The notes beneath the pieces are model-generated. The model ran no database searches, had not been told where the DNA came from, and was given only the letters and a program-made list of their open reading frames with translations. From the NCBI RefSeq assembly GCF_003955715.1, contig NZ_CP034463.1:4836001-4900000 (forward strand): 64,000 nucleotides of DNA, written 5' to 3'. Numbering within the stretch: the first letter of the stretch is position 1; each line of letters starts with the position of its first letter. Both the position numbers and the translations under genes were made by a program. Positions 25,021 through 32,945 of this stretch are shown in pieces. This DNA is from Streptomyces aquilus (GTDB taxonomy: Bacteria; Actinomycetota; Actinomycetes; Streptomycetales; Streptomycetaceae).

Positions 25021-26529
25021 GTGAACGAGACCCCGCACTCCCTGAGTTCCGCCCGCACCCTCTGGGACCTGGTCGTCCGCCGCGCCGACCTCACCCCCGA
25101 CCGTCCGGTCCTCCTCCAGGACGACCGCACCCTGACCTTCGGCGACCTACGCGCGCGTGCCGAGCGGGTGGCGGCCGGTCTGTACGGCATGGGGGTCCGC
25201 CCCGGCACGGTCGTCGCCTGGCAGCTGCCCACCCGTATCGAGACGGCCCTGCTCTCCTTCGCCCTGGCCCGTCTCGGGGCCGTCCAGTCCCCGGTCATCC
25301 CCTTCTACCGCGACCGCGAGGTCGGCTTCGCCCTTCGCGAGTCCAGGGCCGAGTACTTCGCCGTACCGGGAGAGTGGCGGGGCTTCGACTACCCGGCGAT
25401 GGCACGGCGACTGGGCGCCAAGGGCGTCTTCACGGCGTACGACGACCTACCCGACGGCGATCCGGACGTTCTCCCCGCCCCGCCCGCCGAGGGCACCTCG
25501 GTGCGCTGGATCTACTGGACCTCGGGCACGACCTCCGACCCCAAGGGCGTCCTCCACACGGACCGTTCACTGATCGCGGGCGGCTCCTGCCTCGCCCACG
25601 CGCTGCGCCTGACCGCCGCCGACGTGGGCTCGATGGCCTTCCCGTACGCCCACATAGCGGGCCCCGACTACACGGTGATGCTGCTGCTGTACGGCTTCCC
25701 GGCGGTGATGTTCGAGCAGTTCGCGCTGCCGGACGCGCTGGAGGGGTACCGCAAGCACGGGGTGACGGTGGCGGGCGGCTCGACGGCGTTCTACTCGATG
25801 TTCCTGGCGGAACAGCGCAAGCAGCCGGGCACGCCCGTCATCCCCACCCTGCGGCTGCTCGCCGGCGGTGGGGCGCCGAAGCCGCCGGAGGTCTATCACG
25901 CGGTCGTGCGCGAGATGGGCGTCCAGCTCACCCACGGGTACGGCATGACCGAGGTGCCGATGATCACGATGGGCTCGCCGGACGACACGACGGAGAACCT
26001 CGCGACGACCGAGGGGCGGCCGCCGGAGGGCATGGAGATCCGGATCGTGGACGGCGAGGTGCGGCTGCGCGGCGAGGCGGTCTGCCAGGGCTATCTGGAC
26101 CCGGCGCAGACGGCGGAGGCCTTCGACGAGGACGGCTTCCTGCGCACCGGCGACCTGGGGTTCCGCACGGAGACCGGGCATCTGGTCCTCACCGGCCGCG
26201 CCAAGGACGTGATCATCCGCAAGGGCGAGAACATCTCGGCGAAGGAGATCGAGGACCTGCTGGCCGCGCACCCGGCCGTGGGGGACGTGGCGGTCGTCGG
26301 GCTGCCGGACGCGGAGCGGGGCGAGCTGGTGTGCGCGGTGCTGGAACCGGCGCCCGGGGCAGCGGAGTTGACGCTGGCCGACGCCGTGTCGTACCTCCGC
26401 GCGGAAGGGCTGTCGGTCCACAAGCTGCCGGAGCGGCTGGAGGTGGTGGACGCCCTTCCGCGGAACGAGACGCTGCGCAAGGTGCTCAAGTACAAGCTGC
26501 GCGAGCGCTATTCCGGAACGGTGCGGTAG
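25021..26529 (+). CDS. AMP-forming acyl-CoA synthetase (ANL superfamily)
   Basis: 502 residues from GTG 25021, preferred over ATG 24982 because the latter lies between the two operators and because GGGGG (25011-25015) precedes the GTG. ANL motifs: P-loop 'YWTSGTTSDPKGV', A5 'THGYGMTEVPM', A7 'DGFLRTGDLGF', A8 hinge 'GRAKDVIIRKGENISAKEIE', and the catalytic Lys region 'LPRNETLRKVLKYKLRE'. It resembles cyclohexanecarboxylate or medium-chain CoA ligases. Reaction: acid + ATP + CoA = acyl-CoA + AMP + PPi. The last residues are encoded in a 36-bp tandem repeat. Confidence 0.92.
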   Translation: MNETPHSLSSARTLWDLVVRRADLTPDRPVLLQDDRTLTFGDLRARAERVAAGLYGMGVRPGTVVAWQLPTRIETALLSFALARLGAVQSPVIPFYRDREVGFALRESRAEYFAVPGEWRGFDYPAMARRLGAKGVFTAYDDLPDGDPDVLPAPPAEGTSVRWIYWTSGTTSDPKGVLHTDRSLIAGGSCLAHALRLTAADVGSMAFPYAHIAGPDYTVMLLLYGFPAVMFEQFALPDALEGYRKHGVTVAGGSTAFYSMFLAEQRKQPGTPVIPTLRLLAGGGAPKPPEVYHAVVREMGVQLTHGYGMTEVPMITMGSPDDTTENLATTEGRPPEGMEIRIVDGEVRLRGEAVCQGYLDPAQTAEAFDEDGFLRTGDLGFRTETGHLVLTGRAKDVIIRKGENISAKEIEDLLAAHPAVGDVAVVGLPDAERGELVCAVLEPAPGAAELTLADAVSYLRAEGLSVHKLPERLEVVDALPRNETLRKVLKYKLRERYSGTVR

Positions 26530-26614
26530 GGAGCGAAAGTCCGCTACTCCGGAACGGTGCGGTAGGGAGCGAAGGTCCGCTATTCCGGCACGGTGAAGTA
26601 GCGGGCGAAGGCGG
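26507..26614. repeat. Three tandem 36-bp units across a convergent gene junction
   Basis: Units start with GCTA(T/C)TCCGG at 26507, 26543 and 26579. The first two are nearly identical. The third is diverged and forms the 3' end of the EF-hand gene on the minus strand. Unit 1 encodes the last codons and stop of the CoA ligase. Duplication of the EF-hand 3' end into the ligase tail is the simplest reading. Confidence 0.85.
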
Positions 26615-27092
26615 GGACGATCTCGGATTCGGCGATCTTCCCGTCGCCGTCGGCGTCCAGGGCGGTGGCGGCGGCCAGGGCCACGTCCGGCGCCGCGCCG
26701 AGGGCCCTGAGCACGCGCGCGGTGTCCTCGACCGTCGCCGTGCCGTCGTCGTCCCGGTCGGCCACGGCGAGGGCCGCGTGCAGGAAGGGGCGGGCGATCT
26801 CGGCGAACCGGTCGGGGTTGTCCCGCAGCCGCTTGACGGCGCCGTTGACGAACTCGTCCCGGTTGATGCGCTGGTCGCCGTCCCGGTCCGCTATCCCGGC
26901 CATGCCCTGCCAGAACGCCTCCGCGCCGATGTACAGGGCCTGTCCCTTGTCCGACCGGGCGGCAGTGCCGAACTCCGCGAGCAGCGCCTTGGCCGCCGCG
27001 CTGAAGTCCTCCCGGTCGATGTACCCGTTGCCGTCCTGGTCGAAGGTGGCGAACCGGGCGGCGATCCTGCGCTCGTACTCGCTGCTGACCAT
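26580..27092 (-). CDS. Four-EF-hand calcium-binding protein (calerythrin/CabC-like)
   Basis: 170 residues with four EF loops: DQDGNGYIDREDF (~residue 18), DRDGDQRINRDEF (~70), DRDDDGTATVEDT (~105) and DADGDGKIAESEI (~140). Loops 1, 2 and 4 have the canonical Asp/Asn ligand spacing and a terminal Glu or near equivalent; loop 3 has Thr at the last position and may bind weakly. It is a cytoplasmic Ca2+ buffer or sensor; family members affect spore germination and aerial growth in Streptomyces. It is convergent with the CoA ligase. From memory S. coelicolor has an orthologue next to a STAS gene, as here. Confidence 0.93.
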   Translation of the reverse strand: MVSSEYERRIAARFATFDQDGNGYIDREDFSAAAKALLAEFGTAARSDKGQALYIGAEAFWQGMAGIADRDGDQRINRDEFVNGAVKRLRDNPDRFAEIARPFLHAALAVADRDDDGTATVEDTARVLRALGAAPDVALAAATALDADGDGKIAESEIVPAFARYFTVPE

Positions 27093-27260
27093 GTCTCTTC
27101 CAGCCGCCTTACGTCACGTGGGGGTGCATCTGGTGCATCTCGCTCGGAGCGTACGACGCGCGGCCCGTTCCAGGCTGCGGAAAGCGACGGTTGTGCCAAG
27201 ACCGAGGGAATTCTGGAACAACGGTGTGGCACAGCCGAGACCCTTGTGGAAACGGGGCCC

Positions 27261-27641
27261 CTACGCCGACAGCGGGCCCGCCTCGTCGTCCGTCGCCGAG
27301 TCCAGGTCGAGGTGGACGTCGAAGAGCCGCCGTACGCCCAGCGCGCCCAGCACCCTGTTGACGTGCGACCCCTCCGTCGCTCCCTGGGCCGGCAGTATCA
27401 GGCGGAGCCGGCCCTGGCAGGAGCGGATGAGGCGGCGGGAGGCGATGAGGACGCCGACGCCGCTGGAGTCGCAGAAGAAGACCTCCGAGAGGTCCAGGAC
27501 GAGACTGTGGCGGCCCTCGGCCACCGCGTCGTGCACCCGCTGGCGCAGCATCGGCGACGTCACCAGGTCCAGCTCGCCCGACACCCGCAGCACGGCCCAG
27601 TCACCGTGCTTGTCGCCGGTCACGTTGAACGCCACCACCAC
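27261..27641 (-). CDS. STAS-domain anti-sigma factor antagonist
   Basis: 126 residues. The STAS fold begins 'AVLRVSGELDLVTSPMLRQRV', and the phosphorylatable serine lies in 'VFFCDSSGVGVLIASRRL' (the D-S-S-G motif, ~residue 60). It should release an alternative sigma factor by sequestering an RsbW-like kinase when dephosphorylated. The C-terminal region ends in an acidic tail (DLDSATDDEAG). The start is ATG 27641; an inverted repeat at 27662-27682 is close upstream. The ECF sigma gene to the right is divergent, but ECF factors are not normally controlled by STAS proteins. Confidence 0.9.
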   Translation of the reverse strand: MVVAFNVTGDKHGDWAVLRVSGELDLVTSPMLRQRVHDAVAEGRHSLVLDLSEVFFCDSSGVGVLIASRRLIRSCQGRLRLILPAQGATEGSHVNRVLGALGVRRLFDVHLDLDSATDDEAGPLSA

Positions 27642-27661
27642 GCCCTTCGCTCGCCGGAAAC

Positions 27662-27682
27662 GGAAGCGATTCCTACGCTTCC
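27662..27682. promoter_or_regulatory. Inverted repeat upstream of the STAS gene
   Basis: GGAAGCG-ATTCCTA-CGCTTCC, perfect 7-bp arms with a 7-bp spacer, 20 bp before the STAS start codon. It may be an operator or an mRNA 5' hairpin. Confidence 0.45.
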
Positions 27683-27971
27683 TTGCAGCGCGGCTGCCCA
27701 GCGGCGGTGCCCTGAAACACGTGCCAGGAAACGGAAACCGATCAAAAGAGGCTTGTTTTAGTCGCCTTCGATCCTGTTCGATCGGGGATGAGCACGAAAC
27801 CGGTGGGGTAGGCGAAGGTTCACTATCACCCTCCGCTCACCGGGGGCGCGCATTGCGACAAAGGGGCGTGCGCTGTCAGACGTGCCGACTACATTCGAGG
27901 AGACGGTGGGTTCAGGCTTGACGGGCACGGCGCCCGGCTCGACGGGCAGGCGAACAGGGTGAGGGGGCCGC
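27683..27971. other. Divergent promoter region, no gene
   Basis: The rest of the 330-bp gap between the STAS gene and the sigma factor gene. It is AT-richer than average around 27735-27830 (CAAAAGAGGCTTGTTTTAG and similar), as expected of promoters. I see no palindrome of the window's operator families and no open frame worth calling. Confidence 0.5.
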
Positions 27972-28553
27972 ATGGCGAAGAAGGACGCACCGCCCCGCTG
28001 GGACCGCAAGATGCAGCAGCGACTCGCACGCGGTGAGGCGGCCGCCCTCGGCGAGCTCTACGACCGCTTCGCCTCCCTCGTGCACGGCCTCGCGCACCGC
28101 GTCCTCGGCGACGAGCGCGCCGCCGACGGCATCACCCGCGAGGTCTTCGCCCACGTCTGGCAGCACCCCGACGCCTACGACCCCAAGCAGGGCCCGCTGC
28201 GCACCTGGGTGGCGGGGCTGACCCACCGCCTCGCCGTGCAGCGCCTGCGCGCCACCGAGACCGCCGCCCTCGCCCAGGGCGGCGGCGGCTCCACGGAGGA
28301 ACTGGAGCGCAAGGTCCGCCACGCCTCCGTCGCCGCCCGCGCCGACTACATCGTCACCTCCATGCCCGCCCCGCTGCGCGCCGCCCTGGAGCTGGCCTAC
28401 TTCCAGCGGCGCGACTACCGCCAGACCGCCGCCGACCTCGGCGTCACCGAGGACGAGGCCCGCCGCCGCCTCCGCCTGGGCCTGCAACTGCTGTCCACGG
28501 CCCATGACACCGGCGCCCCCGGAGCCCCTCCGGAATACGGGGGTGCGGCATGA
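27972..28553 (+). CDS. ECF-type RNA polymerase sigma factor
   Basis: 193 residues, ATG after GAGGGGG. Region 2 is 'GELYDRFASLVHGLAHRVLGDERAADGITREVFAHVW' in split form, ending in 'GPLRTWVAGLTHRLAVQRLR' (-10 recognition). Region 4 is 'PLRAALELAYFQRRDYRQTA' followed by the helix 'ADLGVTEDEARRRLRLGLQ' that reads the -35 element. It overlaps the next gene by 4 bp (ATGA), the usual arrangement of an ECF factor with its cognate anti-sigma. Confidence 0.93.
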   Translation: MAKKDAPPRWDRKMQQRLARGEAAALGELYDRFASLVHGLAHRVLGDERAADGITREVFAHVWQHPDAYDPKQGPLRTWVAGLTHRLAVQRLRATETAALAQGGGGSTEELERKVRHASVAARADYIVTSMPAPLRAALELAYFQRRDYRQTAADLGVTEDEARRRLRLGLQLLSTAHDTGAPGAPPEYGGAA

Positions 28554-29965
28554 ACGAGGCGGACCGCTTCGAGGCGTACGACGAGCATGACGAGCCCGAG
28601 GGCCGGGACGACGGGAAGGACCCCGAGAAGGACGAGTCCCGGGAAGCCTGGAAGGACTCCGAGGCCCCCGGGGGACACGACCCCCGCGAGCCGCACGCCA
28701 ACACGCCGACCGGCCCTGCCGGCCCCGGTGGACCGACCGACGGCGGCTCGCCCGGGCCCGCCCAGAACCCCGGCCGGCCGCCCCGCATACCGCTGCCCCG
28801 TGCCTCCGTCGAGGACACGGGACAGCCGCTCCCCCCGCTGGACGAGCTGCCGAAGCCGCCGCCGCTCGTCCTGGAGCACCCGGTGCTGAAGTCGCTGCTC
28901 GGGGCCTGGGCGCTGGCCGCCTGCTCACCGGAGGAGACGGCCGCCGTGGAGGACCACCTGGGCGTGTGCGGCGCGTGCGCGGACGAGGCGCTGCGGCTGC
29001 GCGAGGCGGTCGGCCTGCTCCACCCGCCCGAGAGCCTCGACCTCGACCCGGGCCTGCGCACCCGCGTCCTGGAGAGCTGCCTGGACCGGCGCCCGCCCCG
29101 CATCCCGGTCCCCGAGTGGGCGGCGCCGTACGACGCCGAGACCGCCCGCCTGGACGCCCTGCTCCGTGACATGGGCGACGCGGAGTGGCACGCGCCCGTG
29201 CGGCTGCGCTGGTTCGAGGCCGACGCGGCGACGAGCCGTCGTACGACCGTCGCCGGCGTGATCGCGCATCTGCTCACCGTCGACGGCCTGGTGGCACTGG
29301 CCCTGGGGCTCGACGACCCGCTGGGCGAGGTCACCGCGCAGGCGCCCACCCCGTCGGCCCGCACCGAGGCGTACTGGCAGGGCTCGCGCTTCCCGCCCAC
29401 CCGCTCCGTGCGCGCCCCGTGGCGCGAGCAGAGCCACGACCTGGTGCGCACGGTGTCGTTCACGGGCGGCGGCGCCGGAAAGCTGTCCGTCCCCTACGGC
29501 GACTTCGATCTCCCCCTGCACGACGCGATGCTGGACCGCGCCTTCGAATGCTGGGTCCACGCGGAGGACATCGCGGAGGCCGTCGACTACCCGTACGAAC
29601 CCCCGTCCCCACGCCACCTCAACCGCATGATCGACCTCGCGGCCCGCATGCTGCCCACGGCGGTGGCCATGCGGCGGCAACACGGTCTGGCGTCTCCCGT
29701 GCACGGCCGCCATCTGGTCACCGCGGGCGAACCCGGCCGCACCCTCCGCCTGGAGATCGAGGGCCTGGGCGGCGGCGAGTGGCTGATCCCCCTGGACTCC
29801 CCGGCGGCGGTGGGCTCAGCGGAGCACGAGGTGGCGCATGTGGCGCTGGACGGCGTGGAGTTCTGCCAGCTGGCCGCGGGCCATGTGTCGCCGGAGGAAG
29901 CGGCGGCGGGCAGGTGGGAGATCGGGAGGCGATCAGGGACGTCCTGTTCGCGGCGGCGAGCCTGA
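28550..29965 (+). CDS. Anti-sigma factor with zinc-finger and MDMPI-like domain, 3' end frameshifted
   Basis: 471 residues as read. Residues 1-100 are acidic and Pro-rich, probably disordered. Residues ~105-145 form a ZAS/zf-HC2 domain with HLGVCGAC (H-x3-C-x2-C). From ~200 a maleylpyruvate-isomerase-like (MDMPI) four-helix region follows ('RWFEADAATSRRTTVAGVIAHLL', 'ECWVHAEDIAEAV'). The protein ends in the odd tail RWEIGRRSGTSCSRRRA. A +1 frame over the same bases gives QVGDREAIRDVLFAAASLSRM and stops at 29976, which looks like the natural C-terminus. One base seems to be missing in the GCGGCGGCGGGC run near 29900-29911. It is co-transcribed with, and probably inhibits, the preceding sigma factor. 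Confidence 0.88.
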   Translation: MNEADRFEAYDEHDEPEGRDDGKDPEKDESREAWKDSEAPGGHDPREPHANTPTGPAGPGGPTDGGSPGPAQNPGRPPRIPLPRASVEDTGQPLPPLDELPKPPPLVLEHPVLKSLLGAWALAACSPEETAAVEDHLGVCGACADEALRLREAVGLLHPPESLDLDPGLRTRVLESCLDRRPPRIPVPEWAAPYDAETARLDALLRDMGDAEWHAPVRLRWFEADAATSRRTTVAGVIAHLLTVDGLVALALGLDDPLGEVTAQAPTPSARTEAYWQGSRFPPTRSVRAPWREQSHDLVRTVSFTGGGAGKLSVPYGDFDLPLHDAMLDRAFECWVHAEDIAEAVDYPYEPPSPRHLNRMIDLAARMLPTAVAMRRQHGLASPVHGRHLVTAGEPGRTLRLEIEGLGGGEWLIPLDSPAAVGSAEHEVAHVALDGVEFCQLAAGHVSPEEAAAGRWEIGRRSGTSCSRRRA

Positions 29966-30013
29966 GCAGGATGTGAGGGGGCCCTGCTGAGGTACGTGAG
30001 GTGGACGACTTCT

Positions 30014-30090
30014 GGGGGCGCGGGGAACTGCGCGACCAGCCCCCACTCACCCGCACCCGCCGACGACCCGAACCCCCCGAGCTCCTAGGC
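30014..30090. repeat. Dispersed Streptomyces intergenic repeat, copy C
   Basis: GGGGGCGCGGGGAACTGCGCGACCAGCCCCC and then CGACGACCCGAACCCCCCGAGCTCCTAGGC. The left part is identical in its core to copy B (22459); the right part matches the end of copy A (18311). It ends inside the last codons of purU and supplies the TAG stop at 30085-30087. Confidence 0.8.
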
Positions 30091-30966
30091 GAACACCACC
30101 GTCCGCCGTCCATTCAGCAGAATCCGCCGCTCCGCATGCCACTTCACGGCCCGCGCCAGCGCCTGGCACTCCACGTCCCGCCCGATCGCGACCAGCTGGT
30201 CCGGCGTGACGTCGTGCCCGACCCGCTCGACCTCCTGCTCGATGATCGGCCCCTCGTCGAGGTCGGCCGTCACATAGTGCGCGGTGGCGCCGATCAGCTT
30301 CACACCCCGCGCATGCGCCTGGTGATACGGCTTCGCACCCTTGAAGCTCGGCAGGAACGAGTGGTGGATGTTGATGATCCGCCCGCTGAGCTGCTTGCAC
30401 AGGTCGTCGGAGAGCACCTGCATGTACCGGGCGAGCACGACCAGCTCGACGTCCTGCTCCCGCACCAGCTCCAGCAGCTCCGCCTCGGCCTGCGCCTTGT
30501 TCTCCTTCGTCACCGGAATGTGGTGGAAGGGAATGTCGTACGACCCCACGAGCTCGGCGAAGTCCGTGTGGTTGGACACCACGGCCGCGATCTCCACGGG
30601 CAGCGCCCCGATCCGCGCGCGGAACAGCAGGTCGTTCAGGCAGTGCCCGAACTTGCTGACCATCAGCACGACCCGCATCCTGTCCTCGGCCCGGTTGATC
30701 TGCCAGTCCATGTGGAAGGCGTCACCGATCGCCGCGAAACTCGCCCGCAGCTTGTCCACCGTCACCGGCGCCTCCGCCGAGAAGTGGACGCGCATGAAGA
30801 ACAGACCCGTGTCGTGGTCACCGAACTGCTGGCTGTCCTCGATGTTGCAACCGGTCATGAAGAGGTAGCTCGACACGGCGTGCACGATGCCCTGCTTGTC
30901 GGGGCAGGACAGGGTGAGGACGTACTGCTCGGCCGGGGCCGCGGCTCGGGTGGACTGCTCGTTCAT
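30085..30966 (-). CDS. purU: Formyltetrahydrofolate deformylase PurU
   Basis: 293 residues. An N-terminal ACT domain ('LTLSCPDKQGIVHAVSSYLF') is followed by the formyltransferase fold with the catalytic Asn-His stretch 'IINIHHSFLPSFKGAKPY' and the downstream Asp in 'ADLDEGPIIEQEV'. It hydrolyses 10-formyl-THF to formate and THF, feeding PurT and balancing the one-carbon pool; the ACT domain senses Met/Gly in E. coli. The length matches the family. The stop codon is contributed by the repeat at 30014-30090. The ATG is at 30966. Confidence 0.96.
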   Translation of the reverse strand: MNEQSTRAAAPAEQYVLTLSCPDKQGIVHAVSSYLFMTGCNIEDSQQFGDHDTGLFFMRVHFSAEAPVTVDKLRASFAAIGDAFHMDWQINRAEDRMRVVLMVSKFGHCLNDLLFRARIGALPVEIAAVVSNHTDFAELVGSYDIPFHHIPVTKENKAQAEAELLELVREQDVELVVLARYMQVLSDDLCKQLSGRIINIHHSFLPSFKGAKPYHQAHARGVKLIGATAHYVTADLDEGPIIEQEVERVGHDVTPDQLVAIGRDVECQALARAVKWHAERRILLNGRRTVVFA

Positions 30967-31012
30967 GCAGGACAGGGTCTCACGACCGCCGGTTCCGCAG
31001 GGAACGCGTCCG

Positions 31013-31450
31013 TCACGCGGACCGGGTCATGATCTGCAGGACGTGCAGCGTGCGCGGCGGGGCGTCCGGGTCCTCCCCGTCGGCCGTCGCCATGCGCACA
31101 TGCGCGTCCCGCGCCGCCCGCACCGCCTCCGGCCAGCCGGGGTTCTCCATGTACACGGAGACCGGGGCGTCCGGGCCGACCTGGTGCATGATCCGCAGCA
31201 CGCGCAGGACGGCGGTGTCGACGAGGGCGGCTTCCTGGGAGTCCCGGAAGATCGTGCCGACGTATTTCTCGGCGGACCAGTTGTCGAGCCAGGTGTCCTC
31301 GACGAGGCGGTACACGGCGTCGGTGACGTCCCCGTACCCCTCGACGCCGGCCAGCCAGACGTCCCGCTGGAACCCGGGGTCGGAGAGCATGTGCAGCGCG
31401 GAGCGCACATTGCTGCGCCAGCGCCACCACGGCATGTCGTTCAGTGGCAT
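31013..31450 (-). CDS. Conserved actinobacterial protein of unknown function (SCO4402-like)
   Basis: 145 residues from ATG 31450 (MPLNDMPWWRWRSNVR); a longer frame to 31534 adds a low-complexity basic leader. The body is helical, with 'ALHMLSDPGFQRDVWLAGVEGYGD' in the first half and 'FRDSQEAALVDTAVLRVLRIM' in the second. There are no Cys, no membrane segment and no recognisable catalytic motif. I recall a Streptomyces family named after SCO4402 located beside purU, which fits this position. The function is unknown. It is divergent from the solute-binding lipoprotein gene. Confidence 0.8.
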   Translation of the reverse strand: MPLNDMPWWRWRSNVRSALHMLSDPGFQRDVWLAGVEGYGDVTDAVYRLVEDTWLDNWSAEKYVGTIFRDSQEAALVDTAVLRVLRIMHQVGPDAPVSVYMENPGWPEAVRAARDAHVRMATADGEDPDAPPRTLHVLQIMTRSA

Positions 31451-31630
31451 AGCGCCCATGGTGGATGAGCGACGGCCGCGACGGGAAGAGTTCTCCGAAC
31501 CTTGCACGGTCATCGATCGTACGTTCCCCGTCACACCGGTCTCACCGGCCCCCGCAATTCACCCGCACGTCACCGTTCGTTGACCGTGCGTCACTCCCAG
31601 GTTGGCGATGTGGCGGAAGCGTGTGTGCCC

Positions 31631-32938
31631 ATGACTGGCAGGCGACGCACCCGCAGCACCTTCCTCCCCACCTTCACGCGGCCCGTCAGAGCCACCGCCC
31701 TCGCGGCGGGGGCGCTGGTGGGATGTGCGTCACTCATAGCCGGCTGCGGGGTCGTCCCCGGTGTCACGGGGGGCGCCGGGGACGACCCGATCAAGATCAT
31801 GACCTGGGCGCCGATGAACACGAACGCCACCAACAAGCCCGGCATGCCCGCCCTCGCGCAGGCCTACGCGCGCTGGATCAACGCCCAGGGCGGCATCAAC
31901 GGCCGCAAGCTCTCCATCCTGGTCTGCAACGACCAGAACGACACCGTCACCGCCGCCAAGTGCGCCCAGCGCGCCGCCGACGAGGGCGTCGTCGCGGTCG
32001 TCGGCTCCTACAGCCAGCACGGCGACGCGTTCCTCCCGACCCTGGAGAGCGCCGACATCCCCTACCTGGGCGGCTACGGCATCACCAACGCCGAGCTGGA
32101 GAGCCCGCTCTCCTTCCCCGTCAACGGCGGCCAGCCCAGCCTGCTCGCCGGTCTCGGCAAGGAACTCGCCGGTGCCTGCGGGCCCGTCGCCCTGGTCCGG
32201 CCCGACTCCATCGCGGGCGACGAGCTGCACGCCATGATCGACTCCGGTCTCAAGGCGGGCGGCCATCCCACCGCGGCGGACCAGCTGGCCGACGAGGACG
32301 CCACCGAGTACTCCGCCCAGTCCGAGCGCGCCCTGAAGCACACCACCACCGACCCGGCGAAGAAGGGCTGTGTGGTGCCCGCCCTCGGCGACCACACCGG
32401 CACCTTCATGGACTCCTTCCGCCGCGCCCGCGAGAACTACCCGGCCGTGCGCACGGCCACCGTGCTCGGCAGCGTCGACCAGACGGTGATCAACGCCTCC
32501 GGCGGGCAGTCGGGGCCGTACGAGGGGTCGTACATCACCAGCTGGTACCCGGTCGCGAGCGACAAGCGCTGGGACCCCATGAAGCAGGTGATCAAGAAGG
32601 AGGCGTTCGGCGACAACCGCATCGACCCCGCGGACGCCGGAGTGCAGACCACGTGGATCGCCTACACCGTGCTCAAGGCCGTCCTGGAGTCGCTCGGCGA
32701 CGGCGAGGTGACCGGCACCGCGATCCGCAAGGCCCTCGACGGCGGCCTGAAGGTCAACACCGGCGGGCTCACCCCGACCCTCAACTGGGAGTACGAGAAC
32801 GGCCTCGCCGCCATCGGCCTGACCCGCCTGGTCAACACCGACGTGACGCTCCAGGTCGTCCGCGAGGGCCGGCTCGTGGCCGCCCACCCCGGCTTCACCG
32901 ACGTCCGCAAGACGCTGGCGAACGCCGAGGTCGGCTAG
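31631..32938 (+). CDS. Branched-chain-amino-acid-type ABC substrate-binding lipoprotein
   Basis: 435 residues from ATG 31631. A basic n-region (TGRRRTRS) and a lipobox (SLIAGC, Cys ~38) give a lipoprotein. The mature part is a type I periplasmic binding fold: 'IKIMTWAPMNTNATNKPGM', 'GINGRKLSILVCNDQNDTV', 'VVAVVGSYSQHGDAFLP' and 'ITSWYPVASDKRWDPM', as in Leu/Ile/Val-binding and amide-sensing proteins. No permease or ATPase lies next to it, so it may be an orphan receptor or use a distant transporter. The gene nearly touches the convergent gene at 32946. Confidence 0.88.
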   Translation: MTGRRRTRSTFLPTFTRPVRATALAAGALVGCASLIAGCGVVPGVTGGAGDDPIKIMTWAPMNTNATNKPGMPALAQAYARWINAQGGINGRKLSILVCNDQNDTVTAAKCAQRAADEGVVAVVGSYSQHGDAFLPTLESADIPYLGGYGITNAELESPLSFPVNGGQPSLLAGLGKELAGACGPVALVRPDSIAGDELHAMIDSGLKAGGHPTAADQLADEDATEYSAQSERALKHTTTDPAKKGCVVPALGDHTGTFMDSFRRARENYPAVRTATVLGSVDQTVINASGGQSGPYEGSYITSWYPVASDKRWDPMKQVIKKEAFGDNRIDPADAGVQTTWIAYTVLKAVLESLGDGEVTGTAIRKALDGGLKVNTGGLTPTLNWEYENGLAAIGLTRLVNTDVTLQVVREGRLVAAHPGFTDVRKTLANAEVG

Positions 32939-32945
32939 GACCCCG

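Noticed and set aside
24982..26529. ATG 24982 as the CoA-ligase start
   Set aside because: It lies between the two operator copies and lacks a ribosome-binding site; GTG 25021 fits better.
31581..31593. TGACC-GTG-CGTCA as an eighth copy of the CTGACG/CGTCAG operator
   Set aside because: The core symmetry matches but both flanking bases differ, the left arm has C for G, and the downstream solute-binding gene does not fit the regulon.
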